A stretch of 64,000 bases of DNA from Cerioporus squamosus (lineage: Eukaryota; Basidiomycota; Agaricomycetes; Polyporales; Polyporaceae): the NCBI GenBank assembly GCA_022592435.1, contig JABYQS010000022.1, positions 1 through 64,000 on the forward strand, in the 5' to 3' direction. Both the position numbers and the translations under genes were made by a program. A model generated the notes under the pieces. It ran no database searches. It saw only the letters and a list, made by a program, of their open reading frames with translations, and was not told the origin of the DNA. This document shows positions 30,559-41,900 of this stretch, in pieces. Every line of letters starts with the position of its first letter. Within the stretch, counting starts at the first letter, position 1.

Positions 30559-32196
30559 CTACACCGTCTCCTTGCTCTCTCGCATTTCCTGCAAGGTATC
30601 TGCATCTTCAATCCCAGAATGTAGGCTCTCTACGCCCGGCTGCGCGAGTGCGACCAGAGCTCCGGAAGCACGGCGTCCCGGTCCCGAAAAATTCGATGTG
30701 TGCCGGCTCGAGCGAGTCTCGACTGTGACGGAGGCGGGGCTCCGGAGCTGCGACATGCGCGTGTTCACGGTAAAGTGAGACGTGAACGCAAAAGAACTCT
30801 CCATCTGCGACTTCTTCAGGGCGACGAGAACGATGATGAACATGGGATAGATGGCCTGTGGGATGACGAGATGAACCCTGTCAGAGGAGACGATGCGAAC
30901 AAACTGCGTGGACTCACAATGAGCGGCACGAGCGCTCCATCGACGAAGTAGCCGGCGACGAGCCAATACGACACCTTCGAAGATGCGTCGCTGTAGATCG
31001 CTTGATTCATCTCTCCGACTTGATACGCCACGACGAACACCTACGCGCAAGATCGTGAGTAAGTAGATATGTGTCAAGAGAGGAAGGCCCAGTGCGTACC
31101 CAGATAGCTCCGTACGCAAGGCCGGACTCGGTGAGAAGGATTAAAATCCTTTCGACGCTGGTCATTGTCGATCCCTCTGACAGGTACTGCCTCAGGAGCC
31201 TCCCGTGTACCCTAACAATAAGCGTCAGCGTCTGTTCTCATGCTGCGTAACAGGTGGAGCTTACCAGGCCTTGTACCAAGTCAGACACGTCGCCACAAGG
31301 TTCGTCGTGAGAGAGAGAATGGACGCGGCCGTTCCAAACTTAGTCCCTGCGAACAGCCTGCCTAGTCCGCCTTCGGAGTCCTTCACGATCAGGATGTTGC
31401 ATGCGCCGCATGTATCCACGACGCTGAGAGCTGCCGTCGGCTCAAAAAGCAGTGCGGACATCGAAGCATACGCAACGTACCGAAGGTAGCCGAGAGAAGG
31501 ACCACGCAGAGGCAGAGTATCGCGTAGCGCGACCGTCCCCTCCAGATCATCGAAGCTCTCCACCAGACAATCGCATCCCCGACGAAGACCTACTAGCATG
31601 TCAGTCCGCGCTATTAACGGCCAAGAATCCGGGCGAGCTCACATTGATGGTAAGCGCAGCGGTTTGAATACACGACATCTTCGACACGAAATTCGCCGTC
31701 CGCAGCGGATTGAAGAGCGCCTGCGAGTTCTGCGCGAAAGCCGCGTTCGCAGTAGCCACCTCTTCCGCCTGGACGGCGAATGCGGCCACATATCCCGCGA
31801 CGCAGAAGAGCGTTGTCGAGGTGTATAGGACGAGCGTCGCGAGGAACAGTATCAAGGGTCCGCGATTCGTGAGGCCCTTACCGCTGTCCACGGAGTTTTT
31901 GTCATCGTTCGGATTGCGAGCTTCCGGAGAGAGTTTGTGCTTACAGGAGGATGTAGGCGGTTGCAACAGCAAGGCTAGTCGCGACACCTGGATAAAATGA
32001 TAGCGGTAGCACCGGAAACACAACGAGATGAGCAGGATGTCGAGCAGAACGCACCAAAGAGGATAGACGACAGGACGGTGTTGAGCAGCTGTGGTGCTTG
32101 CGTCACCGTGTCGAGTACGAGCACCCAGAACGCCTCTGACCCAGCGAATCCTCCCGATGACGATGGTAAGCCTGGAGAGCCGGGCAAGAGGGACAT
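30559..32196 (-). CDS. seven-helix membrane protein, basidiomycete-specific family
   Basis: Starts MSLLPGSPGLPSSSGGFAGS at 32196. Exons then give VATSLAVATAYILLGKGLTN, PLILFLATLVLYTSTTLFCV, ALTINVFVGDAIVWWRASMI followed by WRGRSRYAILCLCVVLLSAT, and ALSVVDTC ... AASILSLTTNLVATCLTWYK. The last exons give RLLRQYLSEGSTMTSVERIL, GLAYGAIWVFVVAYQVGEMN, a helix ending FVDGALVPLIV, AIYPMFIIVLVALKKSQMES and a polar C-terminal tail of ~70 residues. About seven hydrophobic segments are visible. The block VGDAIVWWRA..WRG and the ALKKSQ-like end of the last helix are typical of a large Agaricomycete family of uncharacterised seven-helix proteins, sometimes compared to receptors. No ligand or G-protein evidence exists here. 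Intron phases join without frame errors. Confidence 0.75.
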
Positions 32197-33195
32197 GCTG
32201 GCGATACGCGGGACGGTTTGTGACTGTAGCTCGAGGTCGCCTCGGCGAACGCGGGTAGGGGGTTATGTACATGTCACAGCTCCGAGGCGATGACAGTGTG
32301 GTGGACCAGCGAACACTTCCGTCTGCAGGACTGACAGCAAACATCCAGCGCTCGCCGTTGAAGCGGTGCATCGCTGTCCAGATTGACATGCCATCCTGTC
32401 GCTGGAGCTCTCACGCCTGTCGCTATTGCGGGCGTAATGATCTCGCTCTCCAGGAGAGTCTGTACCGAACAGAGCTGAGCCCTCCGTCAGTGACGCGACG
32501 TGGGCTGCAGAACAGTACTCACTGCTGGAGACACCATCCTGCGGACCTTCACGACGTCAGAGAAGCTCAGCAAAAGTCATGGTCTCCCACTTATGGCCGT
32601 TGACGAGAAGAAGACTGCATGACGACGCGTTGTGATGTAACGAGTCTGTCGGATGGTCAGAGCCAACCACAACATATGGCCGCTAATAAGAACGTACGCA
32701 AGTCGCGCCGGTTCTGAGTATCCATCGCAGAAGGCGTCGCGCCCGAGGCTCCCGGATATCTAGCACGTCAGCTCTGACAGTTATGTAGCATCCGGTAGCG
32801 GGCCTCTAGACGCAAGGGTTTCCCACTTGCAACTCACGTCTAGTAGAGGCGATGCAGCAGGGCGTCGGAGATATGCCACCGGTGCTACGTGATTGTTGCC
32901 GTTCCTTGATCGTCGATCTTGCAATGACAGCGTTCGCGCGACTGCGGTCTTCGCCCCGAGAATCTCGCAGTACAGCTCACAGCTGCCGGCGGCCACACTG
33001 AGTGCTGCCCAGATTCTGTCAGAGCTGTATGGCGCCGCACAGCTTGGTTCTGCGTAAAGATGTGGAAGGCGCGGACAGGTGTGGAAGATCGAGTAAGCCG
33101 TTGTTATGGTTGTGAAGCAGGGGACGGGGACGGATGCGCACCATATGAGCTTGATGATCCTGCCATACGTGAGTATGTACAGATGCGACTTCCAG
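32197..33195. other. no gene supported
   Basis: A few short open frames occur on the minus strand (for example around 32781-33263), without recognisable motifs. They could include exons of the small hypothetical gene to the right. Confidence 0.4.
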
Positions 33196-33684
33196 TCACA
33201 TGCAACTACATAATGCAAGTACGATTCCATGGCTAGTTCCTCGACACGCGTCACAATCGCCATGACCGTCCTGGCTCAACAGATCCGTCTTCCAGTTGTC
33301 TCTCATACTCTTTTCGGCAATATCCACCTCTACGAAGGTCGACACCAACCCGCTCGCCTTCTCGACCTTGTAGAATCTGAGTGAGCACTCGACAGCTGAG
33401 ATGGCGTACACCTCAGGCAGGACCGTCCGCTGCCTGAGGCGCTCCAGCTCCTCCCGCATCCCCTTGTCAGCCTCTCCGTAGCTCTCGTCCGTCAGCGAGA
33501 GCGCCTTCGCAGCGTATAGGCAGACGGGCACCCCTTCCTGTGTCAAGATGGTGAAGTAAAGGATGTCGTGCGCATGGTTATTGTCCCGCCGTGCGACGTT
33601 GACCTCAATAGTGAAGTCAAGCTCGAAGATGTCGTATACGAGGATGATGTGGGCGATCTTGGTGACCACCACAACGATAAACAT
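33196..33684 (-). CDS. hypothetical protein, 162 aa
   Basis: An ATG at 33684 opens MFIVVVVTKIAHIILVYDIF. The next part, VNVARRDNNHAHDILYFTIL, TEEG-like TQEGVPVCLYAAKALSL and PEVYAISAVECSLRFYKVEK followed by DIAEKSMRDNWKTDLLSQDG, has the composition of a real folded protein and resembles recurring Agaricomycete hypothetical proteins of unknown function. The last ~20 residues may be intron read-through because they turn Cys/Gly-rich. The gene may have more exons. It is divergent from exonuclease copy 3, about 300 bp away. Confidence 0.45.
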   Translation of the reverse strand: MFIVVVVTKIAHIILVYDIFELDFTIEVNVARRDNNHAHDILYFTILTQEGVPVCLYAAKALSLTDESYGEADKGMREELERLRQRTVLPEVYAISAVECSLRFYKVEKASGLVSTFVEVDIAEKSMRDNWKTDLLSQDGHGDCDACRGTSHGIVLALCSCM

Positions 33685-33979
33685 CGGGTAAGTACTAGTA
33701 GTTCAATATAGACGCTGACATCATGACCATAGTCGTTTGCTGCTGGAGCATAGCGGACTCCTTCTGTCGCTGCGTCACCTGCGGCAAGCAGTCTCACAAG
33801 ACTCAGCTTGCGGTACCGTAACTTGGCGTGTGGTACCGTGATACGGCTTCTTGCTGCAGCTCGCAGTTGTGTGCTGCGGCATGTCCAGTGGTCTTTAGTA
33901 GCTCTCCCCTCAGACAGTCGCGCACCGCATCCTCTCACCTATCCCCCAGACAGGTGGTCCTGCGTACAGCATCGCCATC

Positions 33980-35105
33980 ATGACCGCCCAGGAAACATCG
34001 TATATTCTCTGCGACACCTACGAATCTGCATCCCAGGCAGCAGACCAACTCTCCGCCTGCTCCGCCGTCATCGTCGACTGCGAAGGCCGCGACCTCGGCA
34101 TGCCAGGCGGCGCACTCAGCCTCATCGCCATCGGGGACGCAACCGCCTCCCAGATCTTCCTCCTCGACGCCCTCACTCTCTCAGATGCAACACACCCGCT
34201 CCTCGCACCTCTACTCACCATCCTCCGCCGTCCCGATGTCACGAAGCTCATGTGGGACGGGCGAGCGGACTTCACAGAGATAGCGGAGGCTTATGGGGTC
34301 CGCATGGAAGGCGTGCTGGATCTGCAGCTCGTGGAGGTCGTGCAGCGTGGAAGGCGGAAGAGGAAGGGGTATAGGCAGGAGCATACGGCGTACTACTTCA
34401 GGGACATCAAGGACGAGCTCGAGGGAGATCCTGCTGCGCTGGAAGGAGTTCATCGTCTCTACGGCCTCGAGCGCTGCGCGTGGGAGTACAAGCTCATCAA
34501 GAAAGGAGAAGGGAAAAATCGTAAGTGCTTACGACTCGATATTTGCACAGTTGCGAAGACTAACGTTGCCGCAAGACGAAGTTGTCGCCATGCACGAACA
34601 GGACCGCACCGAGGTGTGGATGCAGCGGCCACTCCCGTCGGCCCTCCTTGAATATTCCGCACACGACATTCACATCATCGCTCAGCTCTTCGCCCGCTTC
34701 CAGAAGAAAGGCCACTACTTGGACGACGACGAGGCTCTAAAGGCAATGTCCGCGCGCTACATGGAGGCGTACCCGACCCGCGAGCTCAGAGCCAAGCACG
34801 CGCCGCTGGACCTGTGCAAGTTCGTCCCGCTGGACGTCTTGGCACCCCCTCCAGATGGTATGCCGAAGTTCGAGTGCGCGCGGTGCGAGCGGATGCTGTC
34901 CTTGCGCTGCTTCTCGACTGCGGCGAGGCCCGACTCCAAGGGGAACCCGGATGCCGCAGCACCCGCGGGATCTGAGCCTGAGGTAACGTCGCAGGAGGAC
35001 CAGACGACGGTCACACAACGCTTCACTCTGTGTCGGTTGTGCAAACTCCTCGCACGGCTGAACTCGGAGACAACCCTCGGCGAGTGGGTGGCTACTACGG
35101 ATTGA
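33980..35105 (+). CDS. EXD1-like DEDD 3'-5' exonuclease with C-terminal Cys4 motif, copy 3
   Basis: Two exons (33980-34520 and 34576-35105, 356 aa) joined at a phase-1 intron of 55 nt with the branch site CTAAC. Motif I is VIVDCEGRDLGMPGG (D33, E35), motif II KLMWDGRADFTEIAE (D93, D97), motif III SALLEYSAHDIHIIAQLF. The C-terminal part has RYMEAYPTRELRAKHAPLDL, CKFVPLDVLAPPPD and a probable zinc site CARCERMLSLRCF with CRLC 55 residues later. The first 220 residues are the RNase H-fold exonuclease domain. The rest is specific to this fungal family. All catalytic acids are present, so the enzyme should trim RNA or DNA from 3' ends with two metal ions. No signal or membrane segment, so cytosolic or nuclear. 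This is the best-preserved of the four copies. Confidence 0.85.
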
Positions 35106-35695
35106 GGAAACTGATGTCTTCTCTGGCAGGAAAGTTGTATGTGAATGATTGTTCTATTAACGAACCTCCAAATTTCATTATGAATAGGTGGTCGCGCGTG
35201 CGGCCTAAACTGCGCTCACTTCGCCAGCACGATACCGAACGTTCGTGTCAAGGATGGTACCAACTTCCATAGAAGTGACGAGCTAGCCACCATATTTACT
35301 GAGCATTACTGTCCAACACAGCCACATAAGTGTAAATGAAGGATGCCGGCCCTGAACAATCAAGTAAGCGGCGAGCACCGCTCCTTACCACGAACCTCAA
35401 ACCAACTCAAGCCGAGTGCACCACGCCATGGTCCACACGCCAGCACTTCATTGACTGTACGTCCGTATGCCCGGATTATCTGTAGACTCATGCAACTATA
35501 TTTGCCAAGTCTCGAAGGCGATACCTGGTTGCAGCGGCGCAGTATCTCGGCCAAATCCAAGGCACTGCGGATAATTCTTGACGAAGTACTTAAAGGACTC
35601 TCCCGCTGAACTTTTCTTCACTTCAACACTTTGTCTGTTTCGACGACACGAACCTCCTCGCGCAATCTCCTGTTCGACCTCACGTCAAGAACGCA

Positions 35696-36942
35696 ATGGC
35701 CCCTCTCACGTCCCTCCCTCCGGAGGTCCTCGCGCATATCCTGGCTTACCACTCAGAAGATGGGAATACGCTGAGGAGCTGCTCGTTGGTCTGCAGAGCG
35801 CTCCTACCCATCAGCCAATACTATCTCTTTTCCACTGTCGACTTCCAGCTCTTGGACCGCATGGAAGCGACACCCTTCCGCAATCACATCACGCACTTGA
35901 GGCTATCCCCCAAATCCGAAGTCCTCGCTGGTTACCCAGATCCTCCTATCCTCGCGGCCCACAGGCTGCCGAGGCTGAGAGGGCTATGCTTCCACCACGT
36001 ATCGTTCCAGCACATGTCGTTCATCGCAGCTGTCCAAACACAGCTCGCGGCATTCACCGCCGTCGTGGAGCTATCCCTGTACGAGACAACGCATCCAGGC
36101 CAGGAGCACCTCCAGGGTCTACTGTGTGCCCTCCCCAATTTGTCACGCCTGTCTCTGCACGCGGTGACGTTGCTCAGGCATCCCAGCGGGGTGGGGAGGT
36201 ACTTCAACCGGAACTCATCTGAGCTCCCACACCAGGCGAGCGGCACGCGTCTCACATTCCTGCGTGCCTCTCCGAGCTATATTCTGGACGGTACTACTGT
36301 TATCGTTCAATGGCTTCCTCGGACGCCCACGGGGGATACGCTGCGGGCGCTGGAGCTTCCTGCAGATTCGCAGAGTTCGCACATCGTCGTCAACAGCTTC
36401 GGTTCGTCGGTCGAGTCTCTCAAGATAGAGAGGTTGGAGAGTATAGCCAAGAGTGAGCAGAACAGATTACGACTGCATGTATATCATGGCGAATACTGAC
36501 AATATGTCCCGCAGGTTGGGATGTAGCCTTCATCAGCCGATACGTCATTCTCCGCACCCTCGACGTTGGCTGGGACCTGCATGCACCGCAGCGGTGGTAT
36601 CAGCTATACAAGATGCTGTCCTCCATGCGTTCACCCCACCTGTGCGAGGTGGTCCTCCGGTTCGACGCCACGCAGGATCCAGACTCGGTCATCGATTTGG
36701 ATCGATTCCTGGCGTCCCCAGTCGACAGCTACTTGTCGCGCAACGTTCCTCGGTTGCACCGCGTCTGCATCGTCATCAGGTCTGACGCGAGCACTCTACC
36801 TTCGACGAAGAGAGACCGGCTGAGGGAGGAAGTCAAGAGTTGGATGACGAAACTGGACTCTCTTGGCAAACTGCAGATCGAGTTTGACTACGTTGGAAAG
36901 GTCAGAAGCACGCTGATGCAGACACTCTGTCTTGACAGCTGA
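35696..36942 (+). CDS. F-box protein with degenerate leucine-rich region
   Basis: Exons 35696-36452 and 36515-36942 (394 aa). The N-terminus MAPLTSLPPEVLAHILAYHS ... LRSCSLVCRALLPISQYYLF is an F-box-like helix bundle. The rest has repeated hydrophobic patterns (LPRLRGLCFHHVSF, LPNLSRLSLHAVTL, SVESLKIERLE, ILRTLDVGWDL, LHRVCIVI) as in the leucine-rich-repeat-like substrate domains of Agaricomycete F-box proteins. It would bind Skp1 in an SCF ubiquitin ligase. The substrate is unknown. The family is very large in these fungi. Its position between exonuclease copies 3 and 4, all on the plus strand, may be chance. Confidence 0.78.
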
Positions 36943-37410
36943 GGTTCTTCCGCTAGGAACCGACGAGTTCAGTGCCCAACTAGCGGTCCGACAGATCGCT
37001 ATCTTGCCCCGGCGAATACCGGAGGTGACGCGAGAATGCCGATGTCCGGCTCGCTCTGTCAGGAGTGAGGCGTTGACGCAGAGTCTTCAAGACATCGCCG
37101 TGGCGTCTCGTCACTGGACACTGTGACCCAAGTCGTCATCGCTCATCAGGCACACCTGCTGCTATCCTATCACCCGACTCAACCACTTACATCGAGGTGG
37201 ACTTTGGCGTAGGTTACCTATCAATAGAAGCATAGAAGCACGTCACCCGGTACGGTCGAGCGGGATGCTGCGGTAGCTCCATGCTCTATATAGGCCGGTA
37301 CACTCAGCCAAAGATTGCTCAGCGATTGTCGTCTCACTCATGCACATCTAACCCGACCAGACCTCCTGAACTCTACCTGCACTCGGCGGCCACGCATCGA
37401 CGTTTCAACC

Positions 37411-38468
37411 ATGGCGGCTCCCAAGTACACTCTGTGCGAAACCTACGACTCTGTCGCGGTGGCAGCTTCGACCCTTTCAGCCTCATCCATCCTCATCCTC
37501 GACTGCGAAGCTCGCGACATCGGATGCACCAATGGCGTCCTCAGCATTGTCTCCGTCTCGGACGTCGATGCCAAGAACATCTTCCTCATCGACGCCCTTG
37601 CCCTTCCGGACTCTTCCAACCCCGCGTTCATGCCGCTATTCGATCTGTTACGGAGCGAAGCCGTGAAGAAGCTGATGTGGGACGGCCGAGCGGATGCTCT
37701 CGAGCTCCGCGAGACGTATGGCGTGGAGTTGCGCGGAGTGCTGGACCTGCAGCTAGCGGAGGTCGTCTCACGCTGGAGCGTGCGCGGCCAGACGGACGAC
37801 TTCAGGCGGCGGCGACTCGCAACCGGCTACTTCAGAAAGATGATCGCGGACATCTCCCGCAACCCCGACGAGTACGAGGGCATCTATCCGGTAATCGGGA
37901 TCAACGCCTGTCTCAAGGAGTGTCAAATCAGGGACAGCAAAGACGGTACGCCAGCTGTATCCAAGTGCATCCTGATAGCTCCGGAACTGACGCGGGAAAC
38001 CGCCTCATAGCCGCCGTCGCTGCTCTTTATAACGCTCACGGCAGCGAGATATGGCTTCAGCGCCCGCTCCCGGAGATCCTCCTTCGATACGCGGCCCACG
38101 ATCTGACACTCATAGCGGCGCTGTACGCCAGCTTCTTGCGCCGAGGCTGGATCAAGGAGCACACCGTCGCTGTTCTCGAAGAGCAGTCGACTCGCTACAT
38201 TCTCACGTTCCACGCACGCGAGATCAAGGACCTCTTCGACGAAAGCCATGTGGCCATGTTTGTACCCCTCCACGTCTTCGAGGCAACCTCTTCGAACGCC
38301 CAGCGCTATGAGTGCGAGTGGTGTAAGCAGCAGCTCGCTCCCCACTGCTTCTCGACGGTACGGAGGGACCAAGGGAGGGTGCAGCAGAGGTCGACCCTTT
38401 GCAAGCTATGCGCGGCGCTGGCGAAGAGAAACTCCCAGCCGGCGAGGATCCGCTGGGTCAATATGTGA
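37411..38468 (+). CDS. EXD1-like DEDD 3'-5' exonuclease with C-terminal Cys4 motif, copy 4
   Basis: Exons 37411-37945 and 38011-38468 (330 aa), with the single phase-1 intron at the same place as in the other copies. Motif I is LILDCEARDIG (D31, E33), motif II KLMWDGRADALELRE, motif III EILLRYAAHDLTLIAALY. The conserved C-terminal part is more diverged: ILTFHAREIKDLFDESHVAM, then CEWCKQQLAPHCF and CKLC. The catalytic set is complete. Of the four it differs most in the linker between motif II and the intron (RWSVRGQTDDFRRRRLATGY). The start MAAPKYTLCETYDSVAVAAS has an ACCATGG context. Its 3' end converges with the AA9 gene only ~130 bp away. Confidence 0.85.
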
Positions 38469-38599
38469 TACCTGACGTCGTGCTAAGTCATCCCACTTCT
38501 CGCAACAACTTGTAACTCGTGACTCGGTAGTCAGAACGGGCATGAAGTATATTGTGCCAAGATGTAGTTGTACTCGAGAGCCTCTGCATCGTATCTTTT

Positions 38600-39642
38600 T
38601 CACCCGCTCCACACAGCCTGTGATCATTGTATGAGCAACGTGCATGACGACAGGGGCAGAAATATGGTGCTTACCGGGCCGGGCTGAGTGTAGTTTGCAG
38701 GAATCGGGTACTGCAGCCAACGAGCCGATGTCAGTGCTAACACAGAGAAATGCAAACGCAACCGACTCACGTTGATGTTGATGAGGATGCCGGGCTCCTA
38801 CATACGGCTTGGTGAGGACAAGTCGACGAAGACGCATGCATCAAGAGCACTCACGTTGCCAGTGTACACACCAGGGATGGCAACCAAGGGGCCAGGCGTG
38901 CCGCTTCCGCCCCCGGTGACGTTGATCTGTCCGCAAGAAATCTACAAGCGATATACCTCAGCGTCATGCACCCGAATGATGATGCGCATCCAAGACGCAC
39001 GTAGAACTGCGCGCCGCCGTAGGTCTGGGCGACGTGCAGGGCGATCTGCTCGATACGGACGAGGTACTGGCCGCTCGGCAGGTTCTCGGGACGGTGAACG
39101 TATATCCGGGCTGGTTCTGCGCGGGCCACGAGATGCTCTTCCCGCCGTCCGTGACCGCAGACACCTGGTACACCTTGAACCAAACGTTCCCGGAGCCGTC
39201 CCAGCTCGAGACGTCGCCGGGCGCCTTCGCCATGTAGACGTTGACGACTCCGGGGTGGTACACGGCTTGGTCGGCCCAGATGCCGAGCTGTGAACCGGCT
39301 GCGACGGTCGCGGTCGTCGCGGTCGCGCCTGTCTCCGAATTGTAGCAGCGGAAGTCGGCGCTCTTCACATCGGTGACCTACGCAGAACAGGGACAACGTA
39401 AGGATGGGTGGAGGTCCGTTAGTTCAAGCACTGCACGTACCGGAGCTTGGGAGTTGTAGTTGTTGGTGCGGCGGACGTTGACCCAGTCACCGGACTTGAC
39501 GCCACCAACGACGAGGTTGGGGAAGGTGTCTAAAAGCGCGTCAGCGTGCAAGATGAGATGATATGTATGGTTACCAGTGCAACGTACAGTGAGCGAGCGC
39601 CTGAGAGGCGAGGGCAAGGAGGGCGACGACCGGTGCAAGCAT
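38600..39642 (-). CDS. AA9 lytic polysaccharide monooxygenase (GH61), no CBM
   Basis: [17 protein letters not shown] is a signal peptide; splicing makes the mature protein start with His ([20 protein letters not shown]), the N-terminal copper ligand. The second ligand is in [20 protein letters not shown] and the axial Tyr in [32 protein letters not shown] and [18 protein letters not shown] are typical. Small 3' exons give [41 protein letters not shown] and the end AVWSG. AA9 enzymes are secreted and cleave cellulose or related glucans oxidatively using H2O2 or O2. Six or more introns of 50-70 nt. A one-base loss near 39088 ([12 protein letters not shown]) breaks the frame in the assembled sequence. 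No linker or cellulose-binding module follows. Confidence 0.88.
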
Positions 39643-41659
39643 GTTTCTGTGGAGAGGCGAGACCTGAGGGATCCCTCGACTCGGGATGAGCTCTTATAGC
39701 TCCGCAACTGTCACCGATACTTACTCCGTCCGGCAGTTCGTGTCAAGAGACCGCACCATGACCAGTTGCGTCATGAGTTCATGAAGGCACGTAGAATACG
39801 CCTCAGCATGCGGAGGAGTCGCCGTGCCGACCTACACATAGTATGAGCCAGATGCGCGTGAACGGAGACCGCGACTGCGGCAGATGCGCGGAGGAAACGT
39901 CTCGAGCACGCACCACATGATCTGGGCATTGAGTAGTCGACGAGGGAGCCATGAGTCCAATGCTTCAGCATGACGCCGTTATCTTATACTATGAGCACCG
40001 AGAAACCTCCACCTAGCCGAGAGGGTTCCGGCTCGATCTATGTACACCTCTCTCATCGATCTCGGTTTGTCAGCATGCATGCACCTGGCTAACGGCAAAG
40101 GACTGAAGCGCAGGGAACCGGGGGTCACCCGCAGTCCTGAGAGGACGTTCCCCAGTCCGAAGTCGTTCAGCCTCGAGAAGGCGAGCTTAATCCGAGGAAG
40201 AGGCTTGGCAAGGAAGCGCACCTGAGTGAATAGGATGACACGCCCGCTACGCTCACTCTCTGAGCCGTGGCCTATCACGAGCGTGTCAGATTATCCGGGA
40301 AATAGCCAGACTTGTCGCGCCTGAGGGTCGTCGGCCGCGTTCCATCGTAACGGAGAGACGTCGCGAAGCGCATACCCGACGGCCATCGCAACAGCTCTGA
40401 GGAGGTCAAGAGTATTCCTGGAGAGAAGGGCGACGACAGTCTTTTAGGCGCAAGGAAGTTGGAGCGAATCCTGGAGAAACGCGGGGTAGCGCGGGCGGAC
40501 GGGAAGATCTCCTGCTGAACATCGGGGCATCTCTGTTGCAAACAGCTGCAGCACAGTGAAGAGCTTACGGATGGCGTCATATGAGTGTCCGGCAGAAGAC
40601 TCACAGGTGTCTCTTCCGGCGTGGTACGCCGATATGGGCCTTGGCCGAGAGTCGTCCGCTCGGCAAAGACAGGGAGGCGAGTGCCGCGAGTCGAGTATCA
40701 TATATCAAGTTCAGAGACTGTCGATTGACGCATCATACATGTTGTGGGACGTAGTCGACATCGAAGTTCTGTACGATGCCGGTAGGGAAAGTTCTTCAGG
40801 GCACGGAAGTTCGAACAGTCCCTGCCAGTGCATGAGTCTTGGGTCGGAGAAGTCTGATGCTCGAGCACAACAGTTGCTGTGCATGAGGCTTCAAGAAGAG
40901 AACTCAAGTAGCGTCGATATCGACCTCGAACCGTGACTCGGAAACGTTCAAGACAAGGAACGAAGCGCTTCAGATGACGAATAAGTAAACGGCCCGCGCG
41001 CTCCGGAGGACGGGAGACCCAACTCTGGATCCGGAGTTCGTCCCGACGCACACCCATCCACAAAGTCCGCCTCGACGACCTCACCGACGTTCATCCACAG
41101 CGGAAAGGCATCGTGCACGTTCAATCAGACTAGACTACAGTCACAAAGTACGAAAAAAATGACCCAGACGCCTCCCAAGTCCCATACACGCAGCACGCTC
41201 TCGACCACACCAGAAGGAATCGCACCCCCACCTCCAAACCACCAACAAAGAAAGAAGAAGAAGGTACAGCGCACTCACCTCCATCGGGCGCACGTCAGTT
41301 TCCCCGCCGCGCCATCACACAGGACAGCGCATCTTGAAGCGAGTACTCACCCCGGGGGCCACGAGAAGGCCTGCGCCACACGCCCCGGGAACCCTCCCTC
41401 TCCCCCTCTCCCCCTCTCTCCCTCACACCCACCCAGCGCTCCTCCCCTCGACCAGACGCGTCTTGCAGGTCCCGCTCACGCCCGTTTGGGGCTTCCGGGG
41501 ACGGCGCTCTGGTTCTCTGTTCGCCCTGTTGCGTGAGTCTTCGCCCGCGTCTTGAATCGCACCACACCCTGCTACGCCTGCAGGGGGATGAGAAGCGTGG
41601 CACCCAGGTCTGTCGGTTAGTATTAGTGTCGAATGTCGCATGTCAGCCGTCGGTGGCGG
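39643..41659. other. no gene supported
   Basis: Several 60-130-codon frames exist on both strands (for example 40556-40936 plus, 40698-41084 minus, 39979-40278 minus) without recognisable domains, good start contexts or consistent splice sites. A diverged gene could be hidden here. Confidence 0.4.
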
Positions 41660-41900
41660 TGGCGATGGTTCGTCGTTGGTAGTGTGGCGTGGTGTCGAAG
41701 TCGCCAGCTAGCCGTCGCCAGTAGTCTATGTCGCGGTCGAGTGTCGTATTTCAATGGCGGGTGTCGCGGTGTCGATCGTCGGCAGTCAGTAGTCAATAGT
41801 CGGTCGCCAGTAGTCGGTAGTCGGTAGTCGGTGTCGGCGGTGGCGGTGGCGGTGGTTGTTAGTCGTTAGTGTGGCGCGATGCCGAAGTCGCCAGCCAAGT
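41660..41900. repeat. heptamer satellite flanked by related 46-bp copies
   Basis: A core of GTAGTCG/CAGTAGTC-type units (41783-41838, including three consecutive TAGTCGG units) is flanked by two related segments ending GTCGAAGTCGCCAGCTAGCC (41664-41711) and GCCGAAGTCGCCAGCCAAG (41850-41898). Both share GTTAGTGTGGCGYGRTG-like text upstream. GGTGGC triplets repeat as well. Confidence 0.6.
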
